Positions 45,481 to 57,084 of a stretch of 64,000 nt of DNA are shown in pieces. Below the pieces are notes generated by a model. It did no database searches. It had not been told where the DNA came from and saw only the letters and a list, made by a program, of their open reading frames with translations. The translations under genes and the position numbers were made by a program. The DNA is from Callipepla californica brunnescens. Taxonomy: Eukaryota; Chordata; Aves; Galliformes; Odontophoridae. Positions within the stretch are counted from its first letter, which is position 1; every line of letters starts with the position of its first letter. Location of the stretch: positions 1 to 64,000 of the forward strand of contig JALIRH010000145.1 in NCBI GenBank assembly GCA_023055505.1, written 5' to 3'.

Positions 45481-46060
45481 TAATGATACGATAAAACATT
45501 TGGCATTGTGTCTGGAATGGGGCTAAGCACTTTAGCTACATACCACTGACAAATGGTGGGGCTATTTTTCATTCCTTGTGGCAGCACAACCCACTGGTAT
45601 CTCTGCAACGGGGCTTGCATGTTGATGCTTGGAACTGAAAAAGCAAATGGAGGGGCATCCTCAGGGTGTAATGGACTATTAAAAAAGCAGTCTTGAAGAT
45701 CAGTGCCAGTCAAATGCCAGTCTCGGGGAATCATAGTGGGTGACAGGAGGCCTGGTTGAAGGGCTCCCATATTTTCCAGAGCATCATTCATTTTTCTGAG
45801 GTCATGGAACAAGCGCCATTGACCAGTTTGTTTCTTAATGACAAATCCAGGTGAGTTCCAAGGATTAGTGGAGGTACAGTATGTCCTTTTGCTAATTGTT
45901 CCGCTACCGAGTCTTGGAGGGCGCCAAGTTTTTCTAGCGGAAGGGGCCATTGATCCACCCATCTAGGGGTATCTGTTTTCCATATTAGCTTAAAGGGCGT
46001 CGCACCTCTCAATGGCCCCTCCCGAAAATCTGACTTGATAGTGACTCCCCACTGAACCAT
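45471..46060 (-). pseudogene. pol: Degenerate reverse transcriptase fingers and palm
   Basis: Minus-strand frames show WPLPLEKLGALQ, GFVIKKQTGQWRLFHDLRK, GLLSPTMIPRDWHLTGTDLQ, then VVLPQGMKNSPTICQWYVAK. Two frames are needed, with a shift near 45880. At the active site, YMDD is broken: the Tyr codon is TAG and reads H-stop-MDD (45474-45486). The enzyme could not be complete. Confidence 0.88.
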
Positions 46061-46190
46061 AACATCAGGGCCCCATAAATATCATCGGAATTGGCAACAC
46101 AAACGGTTTGATAGTAGCTACCCGATCTTCAGGTCCTCTGATTGGAATGAACTCAGCACTTTGCTGGCTGTTCCTTGCACCTCCCACCCC
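46061..46190 (-). pseudogene. pro: Protease C-terminal remnant
   Basis: Minus-strand reading gives SAEFIPIRGPEDRVATIKPF then LPIPMIFMGP and a stop just before the RT-side sequence. It is the last part of a protease-RT junction and the point at which the provirus is cut. The same fragment recurs at 51182-51360. Confidence 0.55.
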
Positions 46191-47712
46191 AGCTAATGTA
46201 TGGGATGATTTGTATGATGTAACCCAAAACCAAACCCCAGGCCTACCCCTTCTCTCACCCTGACACTCGAACCAAACCTCCGCCTAAACCTAACCCTAAT
46301 ATCTAAGCCTAAGCCTAACCCTTCCAATTGCCCTAGCCCTAACACTAACCCTTTTCCTATACCTAACCCTGACCTCAACCCTGATCCTAACCTTTCCCTA
46401 ACCCTAACACCAACCCGTAACATCATTTGAATCCTAATCCTATTCCAAACCTTAACCCTATCCCAAGGCCTAACCCTACTCTGACCTTTACACTCCAACT
46501 AACCCAACCTCGATCCATAAATACAAATGGAATCCTAAACCTAAACCTAAACCTAAACCTACTGCTAACACCACAAGTCAGCCTACTTTTCTCCCTAAAT
46601 CTAATCACAAATCTCAAAAAATCTTTGTCCCTAACCCTAATCATAAATCCAGTCCAAACTCTGAAACTTTCCCAAAACCTATGCCTATTCCTAACACTTA
46701 CTCTTACCCTAAGTCTATCCCTAACACTAACCCTTCTCCCAGACACAACCCTAAAGCCAACACTAATCCTAACCTAATCTTTATCCTAATCCTAAACCTA
46801 ATCCTAACTCTTACCCTAATTCTAACTCTACCCTAACCCTAACTCTGACCCTCAAACCAAACCCACATTTAAGCACAACCCTAATCCCGACACCTAGCAT
46901 CAGATTACCACAACCCTAACGGAACCCTAACCCTAACACTAATGCTAGGACTATCCCAAACCCTAACCCAAGTACTAGACCAAACCATACCCCTATCCCT
47001 CACTCTAAAACTAACAACCCTAACTAAACTCTAACCGTAACCCTCTCCCTAATACTAACACTAATCATCTTTTAAACACCAATGTTATTCCTATTCCTAA
47101 ACCTTACCCAATCTCCAAATGAAATCCAAGGCCGGTGCCTTCTCACACCCTAACGATCAAACCAAACCTACATCTAAACCTAACCCTAAATCCAATCTTT
47201 ACCCTAAACCATACACTTGCCCTGGCCTTAACACTAACCCTTTCCCTATACCTAACCCTAACCCTAACCTTAACACTAATTTGAGGCCTATCCCTAGTAG
47301 GAACCCAAAACCTAATTGGAATCTGAATCCTGTTCTTAACCTTAACCCTAACACGACTTAACTCTACTCTGACCCTAAAAGTCAAATGAACCCTACTCCT
47401 TACCCTAAACCTCAATCTAAACCTAAACCTAACCCTAAACCTAAACTTCACAAGAACACTCAACCTAATCCTAGCACTAACCTAAACTAAAACTAAAACA
47501 ACTTTTTTGCTAACCCTAATCCTAAATCTAACCCTAACCCCAAAACTCCCCCAAACCTGACCCTAAACCTAATCCACCCCCAAATCCTTACCCTAACCCT
47601 ACCCCCAAACACCCTAATACTAGAACTAAAGCAATCCTTCACCCTAACCCTAAAACTAACAATTTAACTTTGACCCTAAAACTCAAATTCACCCTACATA
47701 CACTTGATGCTA
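46191..47712 (-). repeat. Degenerate telomere-like array, C-rich strand up
   Basis: CCCTAA variants on the plus strand, as at 170-1553 but a different array. Open frames at 46193-47463 are repeat by-products. The right end flips to the G-rich orientation at TACCTAGGTTAGGG. Confidence 0.9.
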
Positions 47713-50700
47713 CCTAGGTTAGGGTCAGGCTCAATCTGGGTTTTGTGTTGGGGTCAAAGGGATAGGGTTAGGGTAGAGTTCGAGTTAGGATGAAGGTAAT
47801 GCTTACAGATATGTTTAGAGAATGGAACAGGGTTAGGGTTAAGGTTAGGGTAAGGTTGAAGGTTAGGCTCAGGGACAGATTTAGGGTTAGAGTTTGGGTT
47901 CCTTTTAGGTTTAGGGATAGGGTTAGGGTACGGTTAGGTATTGTACAACGCTAAGTGTTAGCTTCTGGGTAAGGGATAGGGTTAGGGTAAGGGTTAGATT
48001 CAGGGTTAGGGTTAGCATTAGCATCAGGGTTAGGGTTATGGTAAGAGTTAGGATAGGGAATGGGATACAGTTAGGGTAAGGGTTAGGAATAGGGTTAGGG
48101 TTACATTAAGGTTAGGGTTAGTGTTTGGATCAGGGGTAGGGTTAGGAATAAAGTTAGAGTAAGGGCTAGGATTAGGGTTAGGGTTAGGGTAGGGATACGG
48201 TTAGGGTAGAGTTAAGGTTAGGGTAGGGTTAGGGTTAGGGTAAGGGTTAGGGATAGGGTTAGGGTTAGGGTTAGGGTTAGGTTAGGGTTTGGGTTATGGT
48301 AAGAGTTAGGATAGGGATTGTGATACGGTTAGGGTAAGGGTTAGGAATAGGGATAGGGTTTGATTAGGGTAAGGGTTATTGTTTGGATTAGGGGTAGGGT
48401 TACGAATAAAGTTAGAGTTAGGGCTAGGATTAGGGTTAGGGTTCGGGATAGGATTAGTGTTAGGGTAAGGAATAAAGTTAGAGTTAGTGTTAGGATTAGG
48501 GTTAGGGTAAAGTAGGGTTAGGGTTAGGGTTAGGGTTAGGGTAAGGGTTAGGGTAGTGTTAGGGTTAGGGTTTGGGTTAGGCTAGGGTTAGGGTAAGGGT
48601 TAGGGTTAGGGTTAGGTTAGGGTTGGGGTTAGGGTTAGGGTTAGGGTTAGGGTTAGGGTTAGGGTATGCTTAGGGTTAGGGTAAAATTAGGGTAGGGTTA
48701 GTGTTAGGGTTAGGGTTAAATTTATTGTTAGGTTTAGGGTTAAGGTTAGAGTTAGGGTTAGGGTTGAGGTTAGGGTTAGGGTTAGGGTTAGGGTTAGGGT
48801 TAGGGTTAGGTTAGGGTTAGGGTTAGGGTTAAGGTGAGAGTTAGGGTTAGGGTTAGGGTTAGGGTTAGGTAAGGGTTAGGGTTAGGGTAAGAATTAGGAT
48901 AGGGATTGTGGTACAGTTAAGGTAAGGGTTAGGAATTAGAGTTAGGGTTAGGGTTAGGATTAGGGTTAGGGTTAGGTTAGGGTTAGGGTTAGGGTTAAGG
49001 TTAGAGTTAGGGTTAGGGTTAGGGTTAGGGTTAGGGTTAGGGTTAGGTAAGGGTTAGGGTTAGGGTAAGAATTATGATAGGGATTGTGATACAGTTAAGG
49101 TAAGGGTTAGGAATTAGGGTTAGGGTTAGGGTTAGGTTGAGGTTTAGGTTTAGGGTTAGGGTTAGGGTTAGTGTTAGGGTAGGTTAGGGTTAGGGTATGG
49201 TAGGGTTAGGGTTAGGGTAGGGTAAGGGTTAGCATTAGGTTTAGGGTTAGGGTTAGGGTTAGAGTTAGGTTAGGGCTAGGGTTAGGGTTAGGGTTAGGGT
49301 TAGGGTTAATGTAGTTTAGGGCTAGGGTTAGGGTTAGGGTTAGGATAGGGTTAATGTAGGGTTAGGGTTAGTGCTAGGAATCAATTTGGAGGAAGGAAAA
49401 GGTATAGGAATTGGTTCATTGTTAGCGTTAGTCTTCAGGGTTAGGGTTCGGATTTAGCACTATGTTTCAGGTTCCTTTTAGGTTTAGTGATAAGGATTAG
49501 GGGTACGTTTAGGTATTGTACAATGCTAAGTGTTAGCTTCTGGGTGGGGGTTGGGGTTAGATTAAGGGTGAGGGTTAGGGTTAGGACTAGATTTAGGATT
49601 AGGTTTAGGAATAGGTTTTCTTTGATTGTTAGGGTGAGAGAAAGGTTAGGCCTTGGGTTTGTTTTTGGAATAGTTTTGGGTTTCAGAATAGGAATTGGGT
49701 TAGTATTTGGAATCTGATTGCTTTAGTATTAGTGTTAGGGTGGGGGTTAGAAGTTAGGTGAGCGTTGTGGTAATCTAATGCTTTGTGTTAGGCTTAGGGT
49801 TGGGCTTTTACTTGAGGTTGGTGTTAGGGTCAGCTTTAGTTTGAAGGTAGATTTAGAGTTGAAATTGTGGTCATGCTTTGGATTAGTTTTAGAGTTAGGG
49901 TAAGATTTAGGTTTCCTTTCAGTGTTAGGCTGTGAGAATTGTAGGCTTTGTGTTTTTGGGTTTGTGTTGGGTTTAGGAATTGGAATAGTGTTTGGGATAG
50001 TATTAGCGTTAAGGCTGGGGTTAGAGTTAGGTGATGGCTGTGGTAATCTAATGCTTTGTGTTAGGTTTAGGGTTGGGCTTCAATCTGGGGTTGGTTTTAA
50101 GGTCCCATTTAGATTTCAGGAAGAATTGGAGTTCAATTGAGGTAACGGTTAGGATTAGATTTAGGGTTCTGATAAGGGTTAGGTTAGGGTTAGGGTTTGG
50201 TTCCAAGTTGTTTTTAGGGTTAGGGTTAACGTTAGGTTTCAGGATAGGGTTAGGAATATAGCTAGGTGTTAGGTAAGGTTTAGTCCTGGGGTTTCAGTTC
50301 GGGTTAGGTGAAGCGTTAGTTTTACAGTTAGAAGACATGTTAGGGTTAGGGTTAGGTTTTGGTGTAGATTTAGGTTTAGGGTAAGGGTTAGGGATGTAGA
50401 TGAAGGTTTAGTGGAAGGGGTAGGGTTCTCTTTAGTTTTAGGACCAGGGAAGGGTCCTAAAAGGGCCTTGGCTAAGGGTGAGTTTTAGTATTTGATTTAG
50501 CGTTGCGTTCAGGTCTAGGTTAGTTTGAGTGTCAGGCTGAGAGAAGGGGTAGGCCTTGGGTTTGGTTCTGGCTTAGTGTTAGGTTTAGGAATAGGAATAG
50601 TTTTGGTGTTTGGATTGGGTTTGGGGTTAGTAGTAGGGATTGGATTGGGGTTAGTGTTAGGTGAGATCTGCGGTAATCTGATGCTTTCTTTGAGGCTTGA

Positions 50701-51181
50701 GGTTTGAGCTTAAACGTGGTGTTGGTTTTAGGGTAGGATTTAGGGCTAGGGTTTGGTTGAGGGTAGCATTAGGTTTAGGTTTAGGGGAAGGGTTTTGGTT
50801 AGGGTAGAGGTTAGAATTCTGGTTTGGGTTAGGAATAGGGTTCTGGACAAGGTAAGGATTTAGTCCTAGGTTTCCAGTTAGGGTAAGGTGAAGTGCTGGT
50901 GTTCTAGTTAGGAGAAGAGTTAGGTTGAGGTTTCGGGTTAGGTTTTTTTGTCGATTTAGGTTTTAGGTAAGGGGTAGATTTTAGACAACATGAGCTTTCT
51001 GGTCAGAGTAGGGTTAGGCCTTAGAATATGGATAAGATTAGGATAAATGTAGGGTTAGTTTCGGGTTTAGGTTAGTTTGAGTGTTAGGCTGAGAGAAGGG
51101 GAGGGCCTTGGGTTTGGGTTTGGTTTAGGGTTAAGATAAGGTTTAGGAATAGGAGTAGGTTTGGGGTTTGGATTGGGTTTG
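47713..51181 (+). repeat. TTAGGG-like array, G-rich strand up
   Basis: TTAGGG variants, with near-perfect runs around 48620-48665 and 48765-48810. The stretch 49310-50445 is the uninterrupted version of the sequence at 36040-37546. 50446-51181 is more diverged. No gene seen; Val/Leu/Gly/Arg-rich open frames follow from the repeat. Confidence 0.9.
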
Positions 51182-54100
51182 GACTTGATAGTGACTCCCC
51201 ACTGAACCATAACATCAGGGCCCCATAAATATCATCGGAATTGGCAACACAAACGGTTTGATAGTAGCTACCCGATCTTCAGGTCCTCTGATTGGAATGA
51301 ACTCAGCACTTTGCTGGCTGTTCCTTGCACCTCCCACCCCAGCTAATGTATGGGATGATTTGTATGATGTAACCCAAAACCAAACCCCAGGCCTACCCCT
51401 TCTCTCACCCTGACACTCCAACCAAACCTCCGCCTAAACCTAACCCTAATATCTAAGCCTAAGCCTAACCCTTCCAATTGCCCTAGCCCTAACACTAACC
51501 CTTTTCCTATACCTAACCCTGACCTCAACCCTGATCCTAACCTTTCCCTAACCCTAACACCAACCCGTAACATCATTTGAATCCTAATCCTATTCCAAAC
51601 CTTAACCCTATCCCAAGGCCTAACCCTACTCTGACCTTTACACTCCAACTAACCCAACCTCGATCAATAAATACAAATGGAATCCTAAACCTAAACCTAA
51701 ACCTAAACCTACTGCTAACACCACAAGTCAGCCTACTTTTCTCCCTAAATCTAATCACAAATCTCAAAAAATCTTTGTCCCTAACCCTAATCATAAATCC
51801 AGTCCAAACTCTGAAACTTTCCCAAAACCTATGCCTATTCCTAACACTTACTCTTACCCTAAGTCTATCCCTAACACTAACCCTTCTCCCAGACACAACC
51901 CTAAAGCCAACACTAATCCTAACCTAATCTTTATCCTAATCCTAAACCTAATCCTAACTCTTACCCTAATTCTAACTCTACCCTAACCCTAACTCTGACC
52001 CTCAAACCAAACCCACATTTAAGCACAACCCTAATCCCGACACCTAGCATCAGATTACCACAACCCTAACGGAACCCTAACCCTAACACTAATGCTAGGA
52101 CTATCCCAAACCCTAACCCAAGTACTAGACCAAACCATACCCCTATCCCTCACTCTAAAACTAACAACCCTAACTAAACTCTAACCGTAACCCTCTCCCT
52201 AATACTAACACTAATCATCTTTTAAACACCAATGTTATTCCTATTCCTAAACCTTACCCAATCTCCAAATGAAATCCAAGGCCGGTGCCTTCTCACACCC
52301 TAACGATCAAACCAAACCTACATCTAAACCTAACCCTAAATCCAATCTTTACCCTAAACCATACACTTGCCCTGGCCTTAACACTAACCCTTTCCCTATA
52401 CCTAACCCTAACCCTAACCTTAACACTAATTTGAGGCCTATCCCTAGTAGGAACCCAAAACCTAATTGGAATCTGAATCCTGTTCTTAACCTTAACCCTA
52501 ACACGACTTAACTCTACTCTGACCCTAAAAGTCAAATTAACCCTACTCCTTACCCTAAACCTCAATCTAAACCTAAACCTAACCCTAAACCTAAACTTCA
52601 CGAGAACACTCAACCTAATCCTAGCACTAACCTAAACTAAAACTAAAACACCTTTTTTGCTAACCCTAATCCTAAATCTAACCCTAACCCCAAAAGTCCC
52701 CCAAACCTGACCCTAAACCTAATCCACTCCAAAATCCTTACCATAACCCTAACCCCAAACACCCTAATACTAGAACTAAAGCAATCCTTCACCCTAACCC
52801 TAAAACTAACAATTTAACTTTGACCCTAAAACTCAAATTCACCCTACATACACTTTATGCTACCTAGGTTAGGGTCAGGCTCAATCTGGGTTTTGTGTTG
52901 GGGTCAAAGGGATAGGGTTAGGGTAGAGTTCGAGTTAGGATGAAGGTAATGCTTACAGATATGTTTAGAGAATGGAACAGGGTTAGGGTTAAGGTTAGGG
53001 TAAGGTTGAAGGTTAGGCTCAGGGACAGATTTAGGGTTAGAGTTTGGGTTCCTTTTAGGTTTAGGGATAGGGTTAGGGTACGGTTAGGTATTGTACAACG
53101 CTAAGTGTTAGCTTCTGGGTAAGGGATAGGGTTAGGGTAAGGGTTAGATTCAGGGTTAGGGTTAGCATTAGCATCAGGGTTAGGGTTATGGTAAGAGTTA
53201 GGATAGGGAATGGGATACAGTTAGGGTAAGGGTTAGGAATAGGGTTAGGGTTACATTAAGGTTAGGGTTAGTGTTTGGATCAGGGGTAGGGTTAGGAATA
53301 AAGTTAGAGTAAGGGCTAGGATTAGGGTTAGGGTTAGGGTAGGGATACGGTTAGGGTAGAGTTAAGGTTAGGGTAGGGTTAGAGTTAGGGTAAGGGTTAG
53401 GGATAGGGTTAGGGTTAGGGTTAGGGTTAGGTTAGGGTTTGGGTTATGGTAAGAGTTAGGATAGGGATTGTGATACGGTTAGGGTAAGGGTTAGGAATAG
53501 GGATAGGGTTTGATTAGGGTAAGGGTTATTGTTTGGATTAGGGGTAGGGTTACGAATAAAGTTAGAGTTAGGGCTAGGATTAGGGTTAGGGTTCGGGATT
53601 GGATTAGTGTTAGGGTAAGGAATAAAGTTAGAGTTAGTGTTAGGATTAGGGTTAGGGTAAAGTAGGGTTAGGGGTAGGGTTAGGGTTAGGGTTAGGGTAG
53701 GGTTAGGGTTAGGGTTTGGGTTAGGCTAGGGTTAGGGTAAGGGTTAGGGTTAGGGTTAGGGTTAGGGTTAGGGTAGGGTTAGGGTTAGGGTTAGGGTTAG
53801 GGTTAGGGTTAGGGTTAGGGTTAGGGTTAAGGTTAAATTTATTGTTAGGGTTAGGGGTAGGGTTACGGTTAAGGTTAAATTTATTGTTAGGGAGAGGGTT
53901 AGGGTTAGGGTTAGGGTAGGGTTAGGGTTAGGGTTAGGGTTAGGGTTAGGTTAGGGTTGGGGTTAGGGTTAGGGCTAGGGTTAGGGTTAGGTTAGGGTTG
54001 GGGTTAGGGTTAGGGTAAAATTAGGGTTAGGGTTAGTGTTAGGGTTAGGGTTAAATTTATTGTTAGGTTTAGGGTTAAGGTTAGAGTTAGGGTTAGGGTT

Positions 54101-55029
54101 GAGGTTAGGGTTAGGGTTAGGGTTAGGGTTAGGGTTAGGGTTAGGGTTAGGGTTAGGGTTAGGGTTAGGGTTAGGGTTAGGGTTAGGTTAGGGTTAGGGT
54201 TAGGGTTAAGGTGAGAGTTAGGGTTAGGGTTAGGGTTAGGGTTAGGTAAGGGTTAGGGTTAAGGTAAGAATTAGGATAGGGATTGTGATACAGTTAAGGT
54301 AAGGGTTAGGAATTAGAGTTAGGGTTAGGGTTAGGATTAGGGTTAGGGTTAGGGTTAGGTTAGGGTTAGGGTTAGGGTTAAGGTTAGAGTTAGGGTTAGG
54401 GTTAGGGTTAGTGTTAGGTAAGGGTTAGGGTTAGGGTAAGAATTAGGATAGGGATTGTGATACAGTTAAGGTAAGGGTTAGGAATTAGGGTTAGGGTTAG
54501 GGTTAGGTTTAGGTTTAGGTTTAGGGTTAGGGTTAGGGTTAGTGTTAGGGTAGGTTAGGGTTAGGGTATGGTAGGGTTAGGGTTAGGGTAGGGTAAGGGT
54601 TAGCATTAGGTTTAGGGTTAGGGTTAGGGTTAGGGTTAGAGTTAGGTTAGGGCTAGGGTTAGGGTTAGGGTTAGGGTTAGGGTTAATGTAGTTTAGGGCT
54701 AGGGTTAGGGTTAGGTTTAGGATAGGGTTAATGTAGGGTTAGGGTTAGTGCTAGGAATCAATTTGGAGGAAGGAAAAGGTATAGGAATTGGTTCATTGTT
54801 AGCGTTAGTCTTCAGGGTTAGGGTTCGGATTTAGCACTATGTTTCAGGTTCCTTTTAGGTTTAGTGATAAGGATTAGGGGTACGTTTAGGTATTGTACAA
54901 TGCTAAGTGTTAGCTTCTGGGTGGGGGTTGGGGTTAGATTAAGGGTGAGGGTTAGGGTTAGGACTAGATTTAGGATTAGGTTTAGGAATAGGTTTTCTTT
55001 GATTGTTAGGGTGAGAGAAAGGTTAGGCC
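51182..55029. repeat. Duplicon copy 2
   Basis: Second copy of 46032-49652, beginning with the same pol/protease fragment (51182-51360), then C-rich array (51361-52862), strand flip, then G-rich array (52863-55029). It is about 225 bp longer than copy 1, with additional TTAGGG units between about 53680 and 54190. It ends at GGTTAGGCCT where a different retroviral fragment starts. Confidence 0.9.
54105..54187 (+). repeat. Longest perfect TTAGGG run in the window
   Basis: About 14 consecutive exact TTAGGG units. It is absent or shorter in the paired copy near 48770-48810, so it is recent expansion or fresh telomeric sequence within an otherwise degenerate array. Confidence 0.8.
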
Positions 55030-55506
55030 TTTCACCCTAATTGGAATGCCTGGGTCCTTTAGAATCACTTCAAAGGGTTCTATGTCTAACTTCCCTACTG
55101 ATTCTGGACTCTACCAAACTTCTGGGTTAATTCTAGCCTCATCTTCTATCGTTAGAGTACGTTGCTGAACAGTTAATTCTCTATCTTTTACTTCCAAATG
55201 TATTCCTAACTCCACAATTCAATCTCTCCCTAGCAAATTCTATTCTGCTTCAGGTACCAATAAAAAAGACTCAGTTCCATAGGTGCTAGGTGATTCTATT
55301 TCTACCTGCTTTACAACAGGTACCATAAAAGGTTCCCCTTTTGTTCCAATTACTTGTAGCTCTTCCGAGGATAAAGAACATCCTCGAGGTAAATATTGAA
55401 CAGTCGATCTTTCTGCCCCAGACTCTACCAAAAATTCCATTTCCTGACGCTGAGAACCCAATTTCAATTTTATCAAGGGCTTGTTTCTTTCCCAGGTCCC
55501 CAGCAC
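55030..55506 (-). pseudogene. pro: Degenerate retroviral protease with altered active site
   Basis: The minus-strand frame has PLIKLKLGSQRQEMEFLVES then GAERSTV; the catalytic motif is ESGA where DTGA or DSGA is needed, so the active-site Asp is Glu. The C-terminal part (55030-55240) reads IVELGIHLEVKDRELTVQQ and ends near an RT-like start (DPGIPIRVK), with a stop in LLGRD.IV. It is inactive on two grounds. Confidence 0.75.
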
Positions 55507-55549
55507 ATAGAGTCCCTGACCCCCTCAGTCCTCCTGAAACATTTGCTCG

Positions 55550-55620
55550 TCCCAGATTCTCTTTCTACAGTCTTTCTTCATGTGTCCCTTTTTCTGACAG
55601 TAGAAGCATTCAACTGTCCT
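55550..55620 (-). pseudogene. gag: Gag nucleocapsid zinc knuckle
   Basis: The minus strand reads ECFYCQKKGHMKKDCRKR, a CX2CX4HX4C knuckle that binds viral RNA. A single knuckle is typical of gammaretrovirus-like Gag. It is frame-shifted against the capsid ORF on its right. Confidence 0.8.
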
Positions 55621-56000
55621 CATATCTCTGGGTCTGTTCTGCTTGGGTTGAAGCGCATTTTCTGCCCGAGGAATATTCCCTCTTCTCCTTGCCTGGAACG
55701 CCCCCTTCTGTCCTTCTCTTACCGCGGCTATCAGACTTCCAGCTTGCCTCTTCTGAGTCTCCTCCTCTCTCCTTAACGTATACTTTCTGAGCCTCTCTCA
55801 GCAATTCATCTAATCCTCTCTCCTGCCAGTCCTCCAGCTTCTCTAGTTTCCTTCCAATATCTGTCCAGGACCTAGCTTCAAACCGCGTTTTCAGGAGAGC
55901 TCGCCCCACGGGGTAGCAGGATCTAATCCTGAATAGAACTGTACATTTCTGCATAGTCTCTCTAACCACTCAGTAGGAGTTTCATCTTTTTTCCGTTGCT
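55610..56000 (-). pseudogene. gag: Gag capsid C-terminal domain, gammaretrovirus-like
   Basis: Minus-strand ORF with LLKTRFEARSWTDIGRKLEK, then LEDWQERGLDELLREAQKVY, the end of capsid with its charged helix before nucleocapsid. It matches the usual gammaretrovirus pattern of (D)IRRKLQ.L......L..L...A.KVY. The sequence right of it (56000-56500) is capsid-like in position but too broken to annotate. Confidence 0.75.
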
Positions 56001-56479
56001 TGCCTTATTTGCCTTATTGATATTCTGTCCCCGAGGGACAGATTCTCTAATCCCTTGAATAATAAGAACTCGCAAATCTGCCATGTGAGTACCATGTTCC
56101 TGGCTCTGATTATCCCAATTGGGCCGCTGTAAGGGTCACTTTAGATCTGCTCCTGGGCCAGACGGGTGTTGCTGATCCCAGATTCACGTACCTGCCCTCC
56201 TGATCATATCCCTTTCTTCTGCTCTAAATAGTATGCCCAAAATTGCCTGTGTTTCATCCCAAGTTTAATGGTTGGGACCTGAAGATTGATCTAGCCTCTC
56301 GGAGACCCCTCAAGGATCCTCCAGCAAATTCCCCATCTCCTTCTTAAATTCCCTTATGTATCTCCTGAGTTGAAGGGAACTGAAACATAGCCAGCTCCTG
56401 GCTTTGATCCTCCGGTAGCTACAGGTATTTCTCTTCAAGGGAGAACGTTTCCTCCTTGACCCCTCTCCTGCCTAGCTTG

Positions 56480-56640
56480 CCTTCTAGTGATCCTTCTCCT
56501 AGGGAAGTCTAGGGGTTCACATTCAGGTTCATCTCCCAAGTCAGATTCAGCTTGCTCCGGCGGAGCCGCTGGATTCTGTTCGGGGGGAGCGTAAGGCGGG
56601 GGGATAGTGTATAATGTCCTCCTCTGTTGTATTCCTTTTT
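56480..56640 (-). pseudogene. gag: Gag linker with PPPY late domain
   Basis: The minus strand reads TIPPPYAPPEQNPAAPPEQA then ESDLGDEPECEPL. PPPY (56591-56602) recruits NEDD4-type ubiquitin ligases for budding in relatives and is typical between matrix and capsid. It is proline-rich as expected. Confidence 0.7.
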
Positions 56641-56677
56641 TTAATCAGGGGGAACAGAAAGGTTCCAATATCAGATT

Positions 56678-56986
56678 CTACACATCATTTGCATACTCAC
56701 CATCTTCCAGATTCAAAGGCTGTTTTTCATTTGCATAAGCGTTTAGAGCCTGGCAGATCCGGTCCTCAAAGGACCCAAATACTGGCCAGAACAGCTGATC
56801 TGCCCTTCTCTGCTTTCCTCCCCATACCTCCATACAGTCATGTACCATCTTCACCTCACTCTTTCCTCGTCTAGAGGGAGAATCACCCCAATGTTTTAAC
56901 ATTAAACCTAGGGGACTTTCTAGTGGTATGTCCGGTAGCTTTACCTGCGAGCTGTACCTAGAGTTCGGAGCTACAGGTCTCTGCAC
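56678..56986 (-). pseudogene. gag: Gag matrix domain, gammaretrovirus-like
   Basis: The 102-residue minus-strand ORF has SPLGLMLKHWGDSPSRRGKS and GSFEDRICQALNAYANEKQP, fitting the matrix helix pattern (TPL.L.L.HW.D) of gammaretrovirus-like Gag. The true start codon is not clear; no myristoylation MG start was found. Its C-terminus meets the PPPY linker after a frame break. Confidence 0.7.
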
Positions 56987-57063
56987 AGAAGTTCCCCAGC
57001 CCAGGGGCCGTCCGAAGACGGGGTGCTCCCCTGGAGTGGGAATTCCACAGCAGAGTCGCCTGG

Positions 57064-57081
57064 ATCCGAGTCACGGCACCA
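57064..57081 (-). other. Primer binding site, tRNA-His type
   Basis: The plus strand reads ATCCGAGTCACGGCACCA, identical to the 3' end of tRNA-His with CCA, so the minus strand is its complement TGGTGCCGTGACTCGGAT. It lies three bases from the LTR end. It is not a tRNA gene; no cloverleaf surrounds it. Confidence 0.85.
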
Positions 57082-57084
57082 AAT

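Larger units (their letters stand above)
41852..46190 (-). mobile_element. Alpha/betaretrovirus-like (class II) provirus, 5'-truncated and decayed
   Basis: Reading from right to left: end of protease, reverse transcriptase, RNase H, integrase, env, polypurine tract and LTR. Gag, most of protease, primer site and 5' LTR are missing; at about 46190 the sequence turns into CCCTAA-like repeat. Many frameshifts and stops disable it. The RT (LPQGMKNSPTICQ) and TM (LLAQGHG) motifs place it with avian alpharetrovirus/ERV-K-like elements; the exact family is not assigned. Confidence 0.85.
46032..49652. repeat. Duplicon copy 1 (ERV pol end + telomere-like DNA)
   Basis: Sequence from GACTTGATAGTGACTCCCC (inside pol) to GGTTAGGCCT matches 51182-55029, with few point differences and a shift of 5150 bp in its left part. 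Because its left edge is inside pol, duplication followed loss of the rest of the provirus. Length differs mainly through extra TTAGGG units in copy 2. Confidence 0.9.

Noticed and set aside
46193..47463. Arg/Val/Leu-Gly or Pro/Asn-rich ORFs in telomere-like DNA, also at 98-1714, 51343-52613 and 57537-59165
   Set aside because: Six-base repeats with few stops give such frames on both strands. There is no independent support.
55341..55790. Plus-strand ORFs of 126-149 codons
   Set aside because: They are antisense shadows of the protease and gag on the minus strand, which carry recognisable motifs.
57061..57081. tRNA-His gene
   Set aside because: Only the 3' 18 bases with CCA are present, adjacent to an LTR. 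It is a primer binding site.
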